This document shows, piece by piece, positions 1 through 11,500 of a stretch of DNA of 64,000 nt (the stretch's first letter is position 1; each line of letters starts with the position of its first letter). The notes below the pieces were generated by a model. That model had not been told where the DNA came from, searched no databases, and saw nothing but the letters and a program-made list of their open reading frames with translations. Source of the stretch: Dipteris shenzhenensis (taxonomy: Eukaryota > Polypodiophyta > Polypodiopsida > Gleicheniales); assembly GCA_047967505.1 (NCBI GenBank), contig CM106541.1; one strand, 5' to 3'. The position numbers were made by a program, and so were the translations under genes.

Positions 1-965
1 AATCCAATCCTGGGAATATGCATCATCTGAAGTGGTAAGCAACTCTGCAGATAAACTAGACATGAAGAGAACGTCATTGTCACTATCATGTGTGACTGCA
101 TTAATCTCCTTGATCTTCACTTTTCCTTTGTCCTCCCTTGGACTCTCTTCCTTTTGATTTGCACCGCAATTTGCATTCTTTTTCTTATCCTTTTGCTCTC
201 TTTTCAGCTTGTAGCAGTCCTTTTTCATATGGCCCTTCTTGCCACAATGGTAACACTCAATGTTCCGTGCCCTGGATTTGCTACGAGACTTCCCTCTTTC
301 TTGGGACTTCCCCTGAACTGTGACCTGCCCCTTTGCACATTTAAGGCTGCATCCTACTTGTTGCCATCCATAGACTTCCGTCTAATCTTCTCGGCCAACA
401 AGAGCTACCCACAACATCATCAAATTTCAGTACTCCACTAGGTGCAGAGTTAATGACAGCTATACGGAAGGTATCCCATGAGGATGGCAATGAACATAAG
501 ATAAATATTGCCTTAGTCTCTGCATCAAAATTCATTTTCTGAGCCTGAAGCTGGCTGAAAATAATATTGAATTCATTCAAGTGAGAAGCAATGGAGACCC
601 CTTCCTTCATCTACAGCTCAAACAACCTCTTCATGAGGTAAACTTTATTAGAGGCAGTTTCCTTTTCTTAAGTGGCACATAGTTTCTTCCACAAATCTTC
701 CATAGTTTGCTCATTTACTACTGTGAAATAAATTGACTCTGCAAGATGAAGTCTAATAGTAGACTTTGCTAATGCATCCAACTCATTCCAATCATCCTCA
801 GACATATTTGCAGGCTTAGCTTCAATCCCTGCCAAGGGTTTAATCTGCTTCTTTTGAATAAGCACATCCCTTATTTGTTCTTTCCACAAAGAAAAGTTTC
901 TCCCATCAAACTTTTTAATTTTTAATGTTGAAAAACTCCTTTTCAGACATGGAAGAGGATGCCAT
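1..965 (-). pseudogene. Copia gag (UBN2-type), frameshifted
   Basis: The gag start ATG is at 963-965 on the minus strand. About 20 codons in, an in-frame TAA near 920 and a frame change separate the first residues from the next segment (668-889), which has the LWKEQIRDVL motif typical of Copia gag amino ends. The segment at 341-610 is the gag core. A CCHC zinc knuckle (CYHCGKKGHMKKDC) is encoded at about 215-260 in another frame. The last part toward base 1 ends with a serine/aspartate-rich stretch like that preceding the Copia protease. Gag would package the RNA in cytoplasmic particles. At least two frame changes make it non-functional. Confidence 0.85.
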
Positions 966-2410
966 AATGCAAATAAAACGAAATCCCAAATGCTAGTGCA
1001 TACAAGAGAGAATCACACCAAATACCAGGTGCACCCAAATGTGTATGCCACAATAGAGTGAAATATCACCAAAACTCAAAGCTCAAAGCATCAAAAGATG
1101 CATCTGACTCATGTGCATATACTATGCATCCATATGAGCAAATCTGGCCCAAAAGAAAATGCCAACTGCAATGGCAATCCAAAATGCCAATAAGTGCCAA
1201 ATGACTCAAGCATAAACACCGTCTACTGGCATATCCATTAATAATATCTCATCCAAGAGAGCATAGCACTATCAATGCATCACCTGCAATGTGTCAAAGC
1301 TGCCCTCAGCATAAAATAGCATCCATGTGCAAAGCGTCCATAAAAATAGCATCCCACAAGGCAATTTGGGCCTATCAGCGCATTCAATAAGGACCGCAAT
1401 GCATCCAAATGGCCTATAAATCATCCACTACAACCAAATGCACACCACGAATGAGCACACACTGCTTAAACTACAACCAGAGTGATCTGCATAAGGTATG
1501 CTCAAGAAATCATGGTCCCATGATAATGACCACTACTAAAAATAGAACCTGAGATGCCTCAAAACATGGATACCATTGCATAATCGGACTCAGCAAGAAA
1601 ATATGCAAATATCTCTCTTTTGCCGGGACTCCAAAATCCCAACTGATGAGTGAGAAATGGGAGTCAACACTTATCCACTGCCATGTGGCATAAATCTAAG
1701 GTTTCAAAACCTTAGAATGAAAATACATAACAAAGAGACGAAATCGAATACACAGAGATCTATAACTCTAAAAATACTCCACTGAATCACACAAGAACTA
1801 ATAGGTAGGGTTTTTGGGCGTCCGGAATGCAATGGGATAGACGGTTTTGGAAACCGTGGTCTCAATCACTGGGTCCAACACACGGCCTGAAAAACGTTTT
1901 TTGAAACAAAGCTATTTGTAAACTCCACCAGAGTGTGAATGATGAGCAACATAGAAGTTTTAGGACCTCTTGAGTCCACCGGAACTAACAAATCTGCAAA
2001 TGGTTGCTCCAAACTTGAGTTCCAACACCCAGGCAAAAAACGCAAAAACTGACACAGTGAGTTAGAAATCCAATGAAATGATCCCAAATTCAAGAATGAA
2101 GGTGTTTCCAAGCTCCTGAAGTGAAGTGGACACCAAAAGCAAGCAATAGTTGCCTCTACAAGTCAATATGGAGTCTCTGTCATCGAACGGAATAGGGAAA
2201 AGCTCAAAAAACGACTTTTTCTTTGAAAACACTTAACAGGCTCTCAAAACCACTTTGCAAAACCAAAGCGACTTTTCCAAAGGTTCCTTCAAGGTCTCTG
2301 CACACTCAGATTCGAGTAAAGTCACCCACAAAGCTTCCCACAGAGCTTCTCCTTCCTCCCACAGAGCTGCTGAGCTTCCAAGCATTCATGCACGCTCAGC
2401 TAGATCACCC

Positions 2411-2424
2411 GGGCTCTGATACCA
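2411..2424 (-). other. Primer binding site, tRNA-iMet type
   Basis: Minus strand reads TGGTATCAGAGCCC, the standard plant Copia primer site complementary to the 3' end of initiator methionine tRNA, two bases inside the LTR. Confidence 0.93.
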
Positions 2425-2426
2425 AT

Positions 2427-2947
2427 TGAGAGTGCTCGCAATAGAAGCAAGAACGGAAGAAGGAGAGAGAGAGAGAGAGAGACAAAGAGCCACAAGTTTT
2501 GGTGGGTGCAGAACTACCCTAATCTTCTTTTTCATTCATTTATATATGTGTTTGAGTATTATACATAACCGGGGTAAAGGCACAGTGACCTTTAACCCCC
2601 ACATAGCACCTGTCTCCCTTGCACCCACCTCACAAGGTCATCATGACCTTCATACTGCAAACTGGTCTTAGCATCATCAAGAATCCTCCTCTTCATAGTG
2701 CTAACTCTCTCTAAACTAGATAGGGTTGATTCCATCTCACTCTCCTCCATGTTGCACACCCTAATTAAAAAGATATCTCGAATGCTTCTGATCACTCTTT
2801 TGCTATTGCCCTACTTTTTGCTTAGTGCCGGTAGTTGAGGCCATGCTTGCGATTAGATCTTGTTGTGTGTGTGCAAAAAGCTTTCTTGCTTGACACTAGC
2901 AAACAATTGCAGTTTCCACACAATAGTGAGCAGGCAGGCATCTGACA
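2427..2947 (-). repeat. 5' LTR of the Copia element (521 bp)
   Basis: On the minus strand it begins TGTCAGATGCC and ends CACTCTCA, the TG...CA termini expected of an LTR, and is followed by the primer binding site. A TATATAAA-type TATA box lies near 2540-2550, and a (GA)n run at 2463-2485 falls in the transcribed end. The second LTR is outside the window, so the borders rest on the termini and the PBS only. Confidence 0.85.
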
Positions 2948-4071
2948 ATAACTCCCACCCTATGCATTCTTAATTTTTTTAATTACATGAAATGCAAATG
3001 ATTGTTTCAATGCACGCATGCAAAAAATGATTCTTTCACTGCATGCATACAACATGATTTTATCATTGCACACACGCAATAATGATTATTTCAATGCACG
3101 CATGCAACAAATGATTCTTTCAATGCATGCATGCAAGAAATGCAAGATAATTTTTGTATACGATCCTTTTTTTATATGATTCTCTGTCAACTTTTTGTAT
3201 ATGATCCTTTTGTAGCCAAGTCACATAATGCATCACTATTTTAATTATGTTGAAAGAAAGCATCAAACAATGAATATGCAAGGAATCCCCCCCCCCTTCA
3301 ATCCTAACACAAATGTATCAAGTTGATAGTGCACCACTTCTTATATGTTCTTTGATTTAATCGCTATAGTTCATAAACTCCAAAACTAAAACATTAATAG
3401 AAAGACAATAGAAAACATATATATATAACTATTACTTGAATTTGTCTTCACACTATTAATCCACGAGTACAAAATAAACAATGGATATAAACAAGAAGGA
3501 AAAATCACATTTTTTTGGATCATTTTGCATTTGTTTCTTTCGTATTATCTCATGCCTATTCCAAAAAAAGTGTGTAAGATATATTTCTTGAATGCCATGA
3601 TAATTGAAGATGTCAAGGTTCAAAACGATTACCTTCTATTCACCAAAATAAACAAATATCTTATGGGCAAATCTAGTCATGTGTAGCCATTTGAATTTTC
3701 ATTCGCATCTATAAAATCTTGCTTGTCCTTTTCATAATGACATATTTGCATATGGCACACCCCAATTAATTGAATCCAATTTATTGATGAAATTCATTGA
3801 CTATTTCCTCCTTCGTGACCTATCATGCACACCATGCTAATAGGGATGTGATTCAAAGAAGGGAATGAAGAACAAAGAGTTGATGGGCATCAGCTTTACT
3901 TGTATGCCAAGAAAAGCTAGTTGAAATTTAAATTCATTGGCATCCTCAAATGCTTGCTTGTCCTTCCCATGAGAATTTATTTACATATCAAATCTAAGAT
4001 GGTGATGAAAGTCAAAATTTCCCCTTAGTGATGTATAATGCACACCCCTTATTGACCTATCATGCACATTA
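2948..4071. other. AT-rich spacer without genes
   Basis: No ORF or gene signature. The only structure is a diverged tandem repeat at about 2985-3140: five copies of a 30-40 bp unit with the core TTTCAATGCACGCATGCAA followed by ATGATT. GCATGC palindromes recur in each copy. Confidence 0.6.
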
Positions 4072-4164
4072 CACTTCTACACATGGATCCTATTGCAATG
4101 TTTAAGTACCGATGTTTAGCGCACGTGGGGTGCTAATCATTGGTATGGGAAGCGCATCCTGTAA

Positions 4165-4290
4165 AGCATCTCTATATAGCGACTTTAGGCAAACGTCGCT
4201 ATATAGTGACGATTACAAAAGTCACTATATAGCGACTTTTAAGTGTCACTATATAGCGACACTGAGATACTATTTTATAGCGACGTTTTC
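4165..4290. repeat. Left subterminal palindrome array of the CACTA element
   Basis: Five copies of a TCGCTATATAGCGA-like palindrome (variants with CACTATATAGCGAC), spaced 20-35 bp. Subterminal repeats like these are where the TnpA protein binds in En/Spm elements; that role here is inferred. Confidence 0.85.
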
Positions 4291-4548
4291 CAGAGAGGTT
4301 TTTTACTCATATAGGCCTTAAAAGTTAGTTTTTTCCAATGACAAATTTTTTTAAATTTTCATACATGTTTGATCTTTTGAGAGAATAAAAGTATGAGAGC
4401 ATGTACATCAAGCTTTGAAGCTCATATATTCATGTCCAAGTTTGAGATGCAAAAAATCAATGAAGAGAATTTACATCAACTGTTTCATCTTGAGCCAATT
4501 CTAAGGCGCCAAATAAGTCTATCTCTAACTCTATACCAAGTTTATCTC

Positions 4549-7500
4549 CTATATCATCATCGTACGTTCACCTAAAAGTACTTGATCATTTTCTTCAATA
4601 AAGTGTGGTGATTCTTGATGATCATTGTCTTCTTCCTCAATATCGTGATTTCCATCTTCCTCCCGTGTGATGTCATTATGCGCATCTTCCTCTTGGCTCA
4701 TATTGTGATCTTCATCTTCTTCACTAGATTCATTGGGATCAATTGGATCCGGCATTGGTAGTGGCATCTCCATATCCACATCTCTATCTTCAGAAATTTG
4801 CTTACTTCGTGGTGCAACTTGGATCACATACCACCATCTTGGATCAAAACAATCCGGATGAAAAACCACCTATATTGAAGATGGGTGCCAAATGTCATCA
4901 ATTATATATATGAAATTATGCTCAAGTACATGTATCAATGGATCTTTAAAAACAAAAGCTTTGATCATCATTAAAGCAATGAAGATGCATCATTAAAGCA
5001 ATGAAGATGCATCTATTTTATAGCGTATATTGCCACAAATAATTACTTAATTACGTCAAGAGGTAAGAAACTTATATGCATCATACATCCAGATGATAAC
5101 TCTGGCTCGTGCTCGTTTATTTTCTCTCCATCACGTTCGGCTTTATGCAAAGCCAGTTGTAGCCAATCAAGTGACATGTGAGTGGGGAGAAGAGCCAGAT
5201 CCCGTGGATATGGTTGCGATCACCTGTACATTACTCTGAATCTCATCCTTTTGAGGATACAAAACTCATTGAATTTCTCCATTTGCTCTTTGCTCATCTT
5301 TCTTTCAATCCATTTTCTTTGGGGAACCTCACCAACGATGCGATCATCATCCTTATTATGCCAAGCTTGCGGCATATCGGGATCCGTGGATGCAAGAAAC
5401 TCCGTGATATATACTAATGAATCTTGCACAAGCCATCCCTTTGCCATGCTTACTTCTAGTCTTGCTCTTTGTCTTACAAATCCCTTTAAAGTTTTTAATA
5501 GCCACCTCACCAACTATGTGCACAAGCAAGTGGACTTGAGTTATCATAATGCTTGAGCGAAAGTGCTTCTCAAGCAAGCATACGGATTCAATGGATTCCA
5601 CCCTAGCCTTCTCGATGCTTGATATGGAGATCTCTTTTTGAGATATCCACCTATTTCACATGTCCATGTAAGATATTTTCATAATCAGTCTACATATTAA
5701 TCAGCTTAAATTGAAGACAATGCAATCAATGCAATTTGATAGTAAGCATACCTCACAATACCACTGATCTTGAATATAGCATTTCTAACATCTCCTTGTA
5801 AGCACCCTTTTATTATAATTGGGAGGATGAACTATCAAAGCAACAAAGAAGTCATGTCAACAATATAACATAATCATAATTACGCTAATGCATCACAATT
5901 ATCGGTACACTAATTCTACAGCTTAGAATACCTGTAAGACCTTGTGTCAATCATGGGACTTGAGGCCACTAAGCTTATTGTCCTTTGAAAATGCTCCTTT
6001 CAAGCAATGCATGTACCCTATCGATGTTTGAAAAGAGGCAATGTCCACCTTGACCACTGCCTCCTCCCTCATAGAGAGGATCCACGTTGCATTCGAGAGG
6101 ATAACTTTTCCTGAAGCATGCACTTGGGGCCACAAATGAGACATCCTATTCATAGCACATAAGTCTTCTCACACTTCTCTTGAGTCTTTGGAACTAACCA
6201 AGTGTGCCCAAATAGTAGCCCCCACATTCTTGAAGATATGCACGGTATCCAAGAGATGATTGATTTGTAACTGACCCCAATAAGGAAGCTCGTGAAAGAT
6301 CGATAGCCTCTTCATACCAGGAGGACGTTCCTCTCCATTCGCCCTCCAAGCTTGAATCCAGTCACTTGCCTTCAAATATGATGGTGGTGGATCAAGTTGA
6401 CCTCCACATGTGAGACGGTCCAATGGAAGGTATCGAGCATGACCTTCATAAACATTTTTCCTCATATGTTTGGAGTATCGTGCAAGTGATTTCAAACCCA
6501 GTCCACAAACAGGACAAGCATGGTACCCACTTGTAACAAGTCTTGCATGCGTGCATGAATGTGTTAGTATAAGACATGTGTGCGAAAGAGAGTCATAAAA
6601 GCATAATCCTATATTATACTTGTAGAGACACAACCACGTACCTATGCACTCTCCATATCCTGGGTAGTCATGCATGGTCCACATCAAGATGCCCCTGACC
6701 AAAATATCATTGATATGTCTAGGAGCTCTGGAAATATCAAAGACCCACACTCCTCTCCATAATATCTGTAACTCCTCTATCAAAGGTGCCATGTATACAT
6801 CCATATTTTTTGCCTTGTACTTCCCTGGCACAAGTAGTGCAAGCATGAGGTGTCCCTTTTTTATTGTTAGCCATGGTGGGATATTGTAATTCACCATGAC
6901 TATGGGCCATGTTGACCAAGATGTCGAACGTAATCCAAAAGGATTCACGCCGTCCATGGCAAGCCCAAGATGTAAGTTGCATGGCTCCCTCACAAAGTCC
7001 AGCCACTGATTATCTATGTGCTTCCAAGCTGCACAATCTGTGGGAATCCTCAATGTGTCATTAGTGGACCGATGAGATGCATGCCATGTCATCAACTCCG
7101 CTATGGATTTGCATCGGAACATGTGCTATATTCTTGCAATGATGGGAAAGTGTCTCAAGACCTTTACCAGTATCTACTCACCCTGCAAGTCATCTCTATA
7201 TCGTTGTTCCCCACACTTCGGACAACTAGCCAAATCTCCATGCTCATGATGAAAGAGAATACAATCATTACGGCAAGCATGGATGGTATCATAATCCATA
7301 TCCATAGTTGTTAGCATCTTTTTCGCTTCATCTCTTGATGTGGGCATGGTATTTGGTGTAGGCAACATCTTCTACCGGTATCTGCTCACCCTGCAAGTCA
7401 TCTCTATATCATTGTTCCCCACACTTCGGACAACTAGCCAAATCTCCATGCTCATGATGAAAGAGAATACAATCATTACGGCAAGCATGGATGGTATCAT

Positions 7501-8287
7501 AATCCATATCCATAGTCGTTAGCATCTTTTTCGCTTCATCTCTTGATGTGGGCATGGTATTTGGTGTAGGCAACATCTTCTAGAGCAACCTATCACAATT
7601 CAAACATACATAGGCTTCAAACAATGATGATTCGGTACACTAATGCATACATGATGATTCTCAAAACAAACAATATCCAAATAATGAGTCAAATTAATGC
7701 AAGAGTTAACCTCATTAAGGCCGAGACACTTGTATCCGACCACCCATACTTTACTTGTAGATTCAAGATTGAGAGACAAGCACATAGTTTAGACATCCTA
7801 GCACCCTCGTACAATTGTGTTGATTGCAACTCTCGTATTTTGACCTAAGACTCTGACATCACGTGTACACATGTAATGTAGTTCCCCTAAAAATAGAATC
7901 CATCATGTCGACCATACCCTCGTCATCATCCGGGAGACTATAGTCTTACTCAAAGTATGAAGGTATATGCGTACCCTCATCAGCCTCCTCATCCTATTTT
8001 AAGATTTTGTGTAAATATAAGATCTTGTTTTAAAGTTTCAAACCATAATGGTATCCAATATTAACTGCGAACTTAAATAGCTTTGACTTACTGATAATCC
8101 ATTAACATGTGCAACACCAATGGTGGGTACTGGTTTGGGCTCCTCCCCATACATCTGCAAGTGGTGCATGATAATACGACGTTGATGTCGTACTTCTCGC
8201 TTGCAATGAGTGCAATGACAATATAACCTTTTCGTAGGCCACTTTGTGCTCCCGGGCATTGGCACATTCCGCTCGTCCCTTCCATCT
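4549..8287 (-). pseudogene. TNP2-type CACTA transposase (Transposase_21 family), degenerate multi-exon gene
   Basis: Exons run leftward. 8287-8096 encodes an amino-terminal zinc-finger-like segment (CHCTHCKREVRHQRRIIMHH) ending at a GTAAGT donor. 7368-7174 has the KKMLTTMDMDYDTIHACRND and CPKCG pattern of TNP2. 7122-6169 is the long conserved core (GLAMDGVNPFG, PPWLTIKK, plus a CPVCGLGL finger). 6153-5947 and 5513-5220 match the carboxy part (LKTLKGFVRQRARLEVSMAKG). 4869-4549 gives the tail with the DPRWWYVIQVAPR motif and an acidic end. The protein would cut and join the element ends in the nucleus. Frame changes between segments and a duplicated exon show it is dead. Confidence 0.88.
7165..7580. 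repeat. 208-bp tandem duplication inside the TNP2 gene
   Basis: 7165-7372 and 7373-7580 are nearly identical. They carry the TNP2 exon with the CPKCG motif twice, with only a few substitutions. The high identity compared with the rest of the decayed gene suggests a recent duplication. Confidence 0.92.
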
Positions 8288-8384
8288 ACACTTATAAAAT
8301 CACAACATAAGTTGTAAGGAAATATATTAACAATTATAAAATAGCATCTATGAGCTTCTTTTTTAACTTTAAACATAAGTGTCC

Positions 8385-8470
8385 TGAAGCGTCACTATAT
8401 AGCAACATTTTTACCTATTCTCTTGCTATATAGTGATGATTTGCTCTGTTTCATCACTATATAGCGACGC
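8385..8470. promoter_or_regulatory. Internal palindrome array between the divergent CACTA genes
   Basis: Three TCACTATATAGCGA-like palindromes sit between the first exon of the minus-strand TNP2 gene (starting about 8287) and the leader of the plus-strand TnpA-like gene. The motif is that of the two terminal arrays. The position fits a shared bidirectional promoter that the element's own DNA-binding protein could occupy. The inverted second CACTA has an equivalent array at 23535-23685. The function is inferred. Confidence 0.7.
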
Positions 8471-8519
8471 TGTGGGTTAAAACCTAAAACTCGACGCAAT
8501 GCACGGCGCTTTCTTTAGC

Positions 8520-11500
8520 AATCTCGAATCTCTATTGTAAGCAAAGCAATCTCTCCTCCCACCTATTTTCGATGACCTCCCCCTCTATTCTCCACTCCTT
8601 ACCACTACTCACCCCTCTACTAAGACTTGTGCTCCCTCTCCACCCTTCTCCTTCTTTGGTTTCTTGAAAGGAAGTTCTTCAAGAAGGTGAGTCTCTTTAA
8701 ACAATGTAGGTTCATTTTTTGTGAGATTTCGTTTTGTGAGTGTCGAAGCATGTTTCTCCTTGTATTGCTAAAGCTCTGTACTAGTTTTCATGCTTGATTT
8801 CAAAGGATTGAAGACAAAAAAACGAGATTTCAAGAAAGAAAGAAGACTCACCTCTTCTAGTCTTTTTTGTATTTCTCTTCCTTCTCTTTCTCCTTGTCTT
8901 TTCAATCCAATCTCTTTGAGAAGTTACTTCTGTAATCTCCTCCTTCCTCTAACTAGTTATTTGAAAAATGGTATGTTTCCTCTCTTTTGTAGGGCTAGTC
9001 CACAAAACACCGAGCGGGACATACTACTCCAAGTAAGTGCTTTCACTTTTTTCCATTTGTTATTTTTGTTATTTGCCTTGGCCTGCAACTAGCACCTTAA
9101 GCGCTAGCTACAGTGATGGGCGGAGGAACCCTCTCTTCCCCTGTCTTCCCTCTTCTTTCCCTCTTCTCTCCTCTTCTTTTCCTCCTTTCCTTCTCCTTCT
9201 CCTTCAATCTTTCAATCTCTTTCTCCCTCTTTTTCCCTCTTTCCTTTCCCTCTTCTTCTCTCTTTCCCCCTTCTCTTATGCTCATGCATAAGCATAAGCA
9301 TGAGCATATGTCTCCTTCTCTTATGCTCATGCATAAGCATAAGAGAAGGAGACATTTACTCATGCTTATGCTTATGCATGAGCATAAGAGGAGGAGACAT
9401 ATGCTGATGCATAAGCATGAGCATATGTCTCTTTTTCCCTCTTTCCTTTCCCTCTTCTTCTCTCTTTCTTTCCCTCTTTCCCCTTTTCCAATCTCTCTTT
9501 CCTTTCCATCTTCTTCTCTCTTCTCCTCTTTCCCCCCCTCTTTTCCATCTTTCATGCTCATGCTCTTATGCTCATGCATAAGCATATGCATGAGCATATG
9601 TCTCCTTCTCTTATGCTTATGCTTATGCTTATGCATAAGCATAAGCATAAGAGAAGGAGACATATGCTCATGCATATGCTTATGCATGAGCATAAGAGAA
9701 GGAGACATATGCTCATGCATGAGCATACGTCTCTTTTTCCCTCTTTCCTTTCCCTCTTCTTCTCTCTTTATTTCCCTCTTTCCCCTTTTCCAATCTCTCT
9801 TTCCTTTCCCTCTTCTTCTCTCTTCTTCTCTTTTCACCCCTCTTTTCCCTCTTTCATGCTCATTCTCTTATGCTCATGCATAAGCATAATCATGAGCATA
9901 TGTCTCCTCGTATGCTTATGTTTATGCTTATGCATAAGACTCCTCTTATACATAAGCATAAGCATAAGCATAAGAGAAGGAGACATGCTCATGCATATGC
10001 TTATGCATGAGCATAAGAGAAGGAGACATATGCTCATGCATAGGCATATGTCTCTTTTTCCCTCTTTCCTTTCCCTCTTATTCTCTCTTTTTTTCCCTCT
10101 TTCCCCTTTTCCAATCTCTCTTTCCTTTCCCTCTTCTTCTCCTCTTTTTCCCCCTCTTTTCCCTCTTTCATGCTCATGCATAAGCATAAGCATGAGCATA
10201 TGTCTCCTTCTCTTATGCTTATGCTTATGCAGGAGTATATGTCTTCTCTTATGCATAAGCACAAGCATAAGCATAAGAGAAGGAGACATATGCTCATGCT
10301 TATGCTTATGCATGAGCATAAGAGAAGGAGACATATGATCATATGTCTCTTTTTCCCTCTTTCCTTTCCTTCTTCTTCTCTCTTTTCCCCCCTCTTTCCC
10401 TTCTTCCAATCTCTCTTTCCTTCCCCTCTTCTTCTCTCTTCTCCTCTTTTTCCCCCGTCTTTTCCCTCTTTCATGCTCATGCTCTTATACTCATGCATAA
10501 GCATAAGCATGAGCATATGTCTCCTTCTCTTATGCTTATGCTTATGCTTATGCATAAGCATAAGAGAAGGAGACATATGCTCATGCTTATGCTTATGCAT
10601 GAGCATAAAAGAAGGAGACATATGCTCATTCATAAGCATGAGCATATGTCTCTTTTTCCCTCTTTCCTTTTCCTGTTCTTCTCTATTTCCCCTCTTCTTC
10701 TCTCTTCCCCTCTTTTTCTCCCTTTTTTCCCTCTTTCATGCTCATGCTCTTATGCTCATGCATAAGCATAAGCATAAGAGAAGGAGGCATATGCTCATGC
10801 TTATGCTTATGCATGAGCATAAGAGAAGAAGACATATGCTCATGCATAAGCATGAGCATATGTCTCTTTTTCCCTCTTCTTCTCTCTTTCCCTCCCACTT
10901 TCCCTTCTTCCAATCTCTCTTTCCTTTCCCTCTTCTTCTCTCTTCTCCTCTTTTCCCCCCTCTTTTCCCTCTTTCATGCTCATGCTCTTATCTCATGCAT
11001 AAGCATAAGCATGAGCATATGTCTCATTCTCTTATGCTTATGCTTATGCATGAGAGCTCATGCATAAGCATAAGCATAAGAGAATGAGACATATGCTCAT
11101 GCTTATGCTTATGCATGAGCATAAGAGAAGAAGACATATGCTCATGCATAAGCATGAGCATATGTCTCTTTTTCGCTCTTTCCTTTCCCTCTTCTTCTCT
11201 CTTCTCCTCTTTTCCCCCCTCTTTTCCCTCTTTCATGCTTATACTCTTATGCTCATGCATAAGCCCAAGCATGAGCATATGTCTCCTTCTCTTATGCTTA
11301 CGCTTATGCTTATGCATAAGAGGAGTCTCTCTTCCAATCTCTCTTTATTTCCCTCTTTCTTTCCCTCTTTTCTTTCCCTCTTTCCTCCCTCTTTCCCCTC
11401 TTTCCTCTCTTGAGCATATGTCTCCCTCTTTTCCCCCCTCTTTCCCCTCTTTCATGTCATGCTCTTATGCTCATGCATAAGCATAAGCATATGTCTCTTT

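Larger units (their letters stand above)
1..2947 (-). mobile_element. Ty1/Copia LTR retrotransposon, 5' part (continues past the window start)
   Basis: Read on the minus strand, the order is LTR (2947 to 2427), a two-base gap, a tRNA-iMet primer binding site, a leader of about 1.46 kb, then gag from 965 down to base 1, where the sequence approaches the protease. Protease, integrase, RT and the 3' LTR lie outside the window. The leader (966-2410) is long for a Copia and shows no ORF I recognise; it may contain an insertion. Bases on the outer side of the LTR (ATAAC, 2948-2952) are the likely target-site copy, but its partner is outside. Confidence 0.9.

Noticed and set aside
9097-11500. Many long open frames on both strands in the hairpin array (repetitive Met-Leu-Met-His-Lys or Cys-Ser-Cys-Ile-Ser)
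   Set aside because: All six frames are open because the hexamers contain no stop words. The region is intronic to the TnpA-like gene, so no protein is supported.
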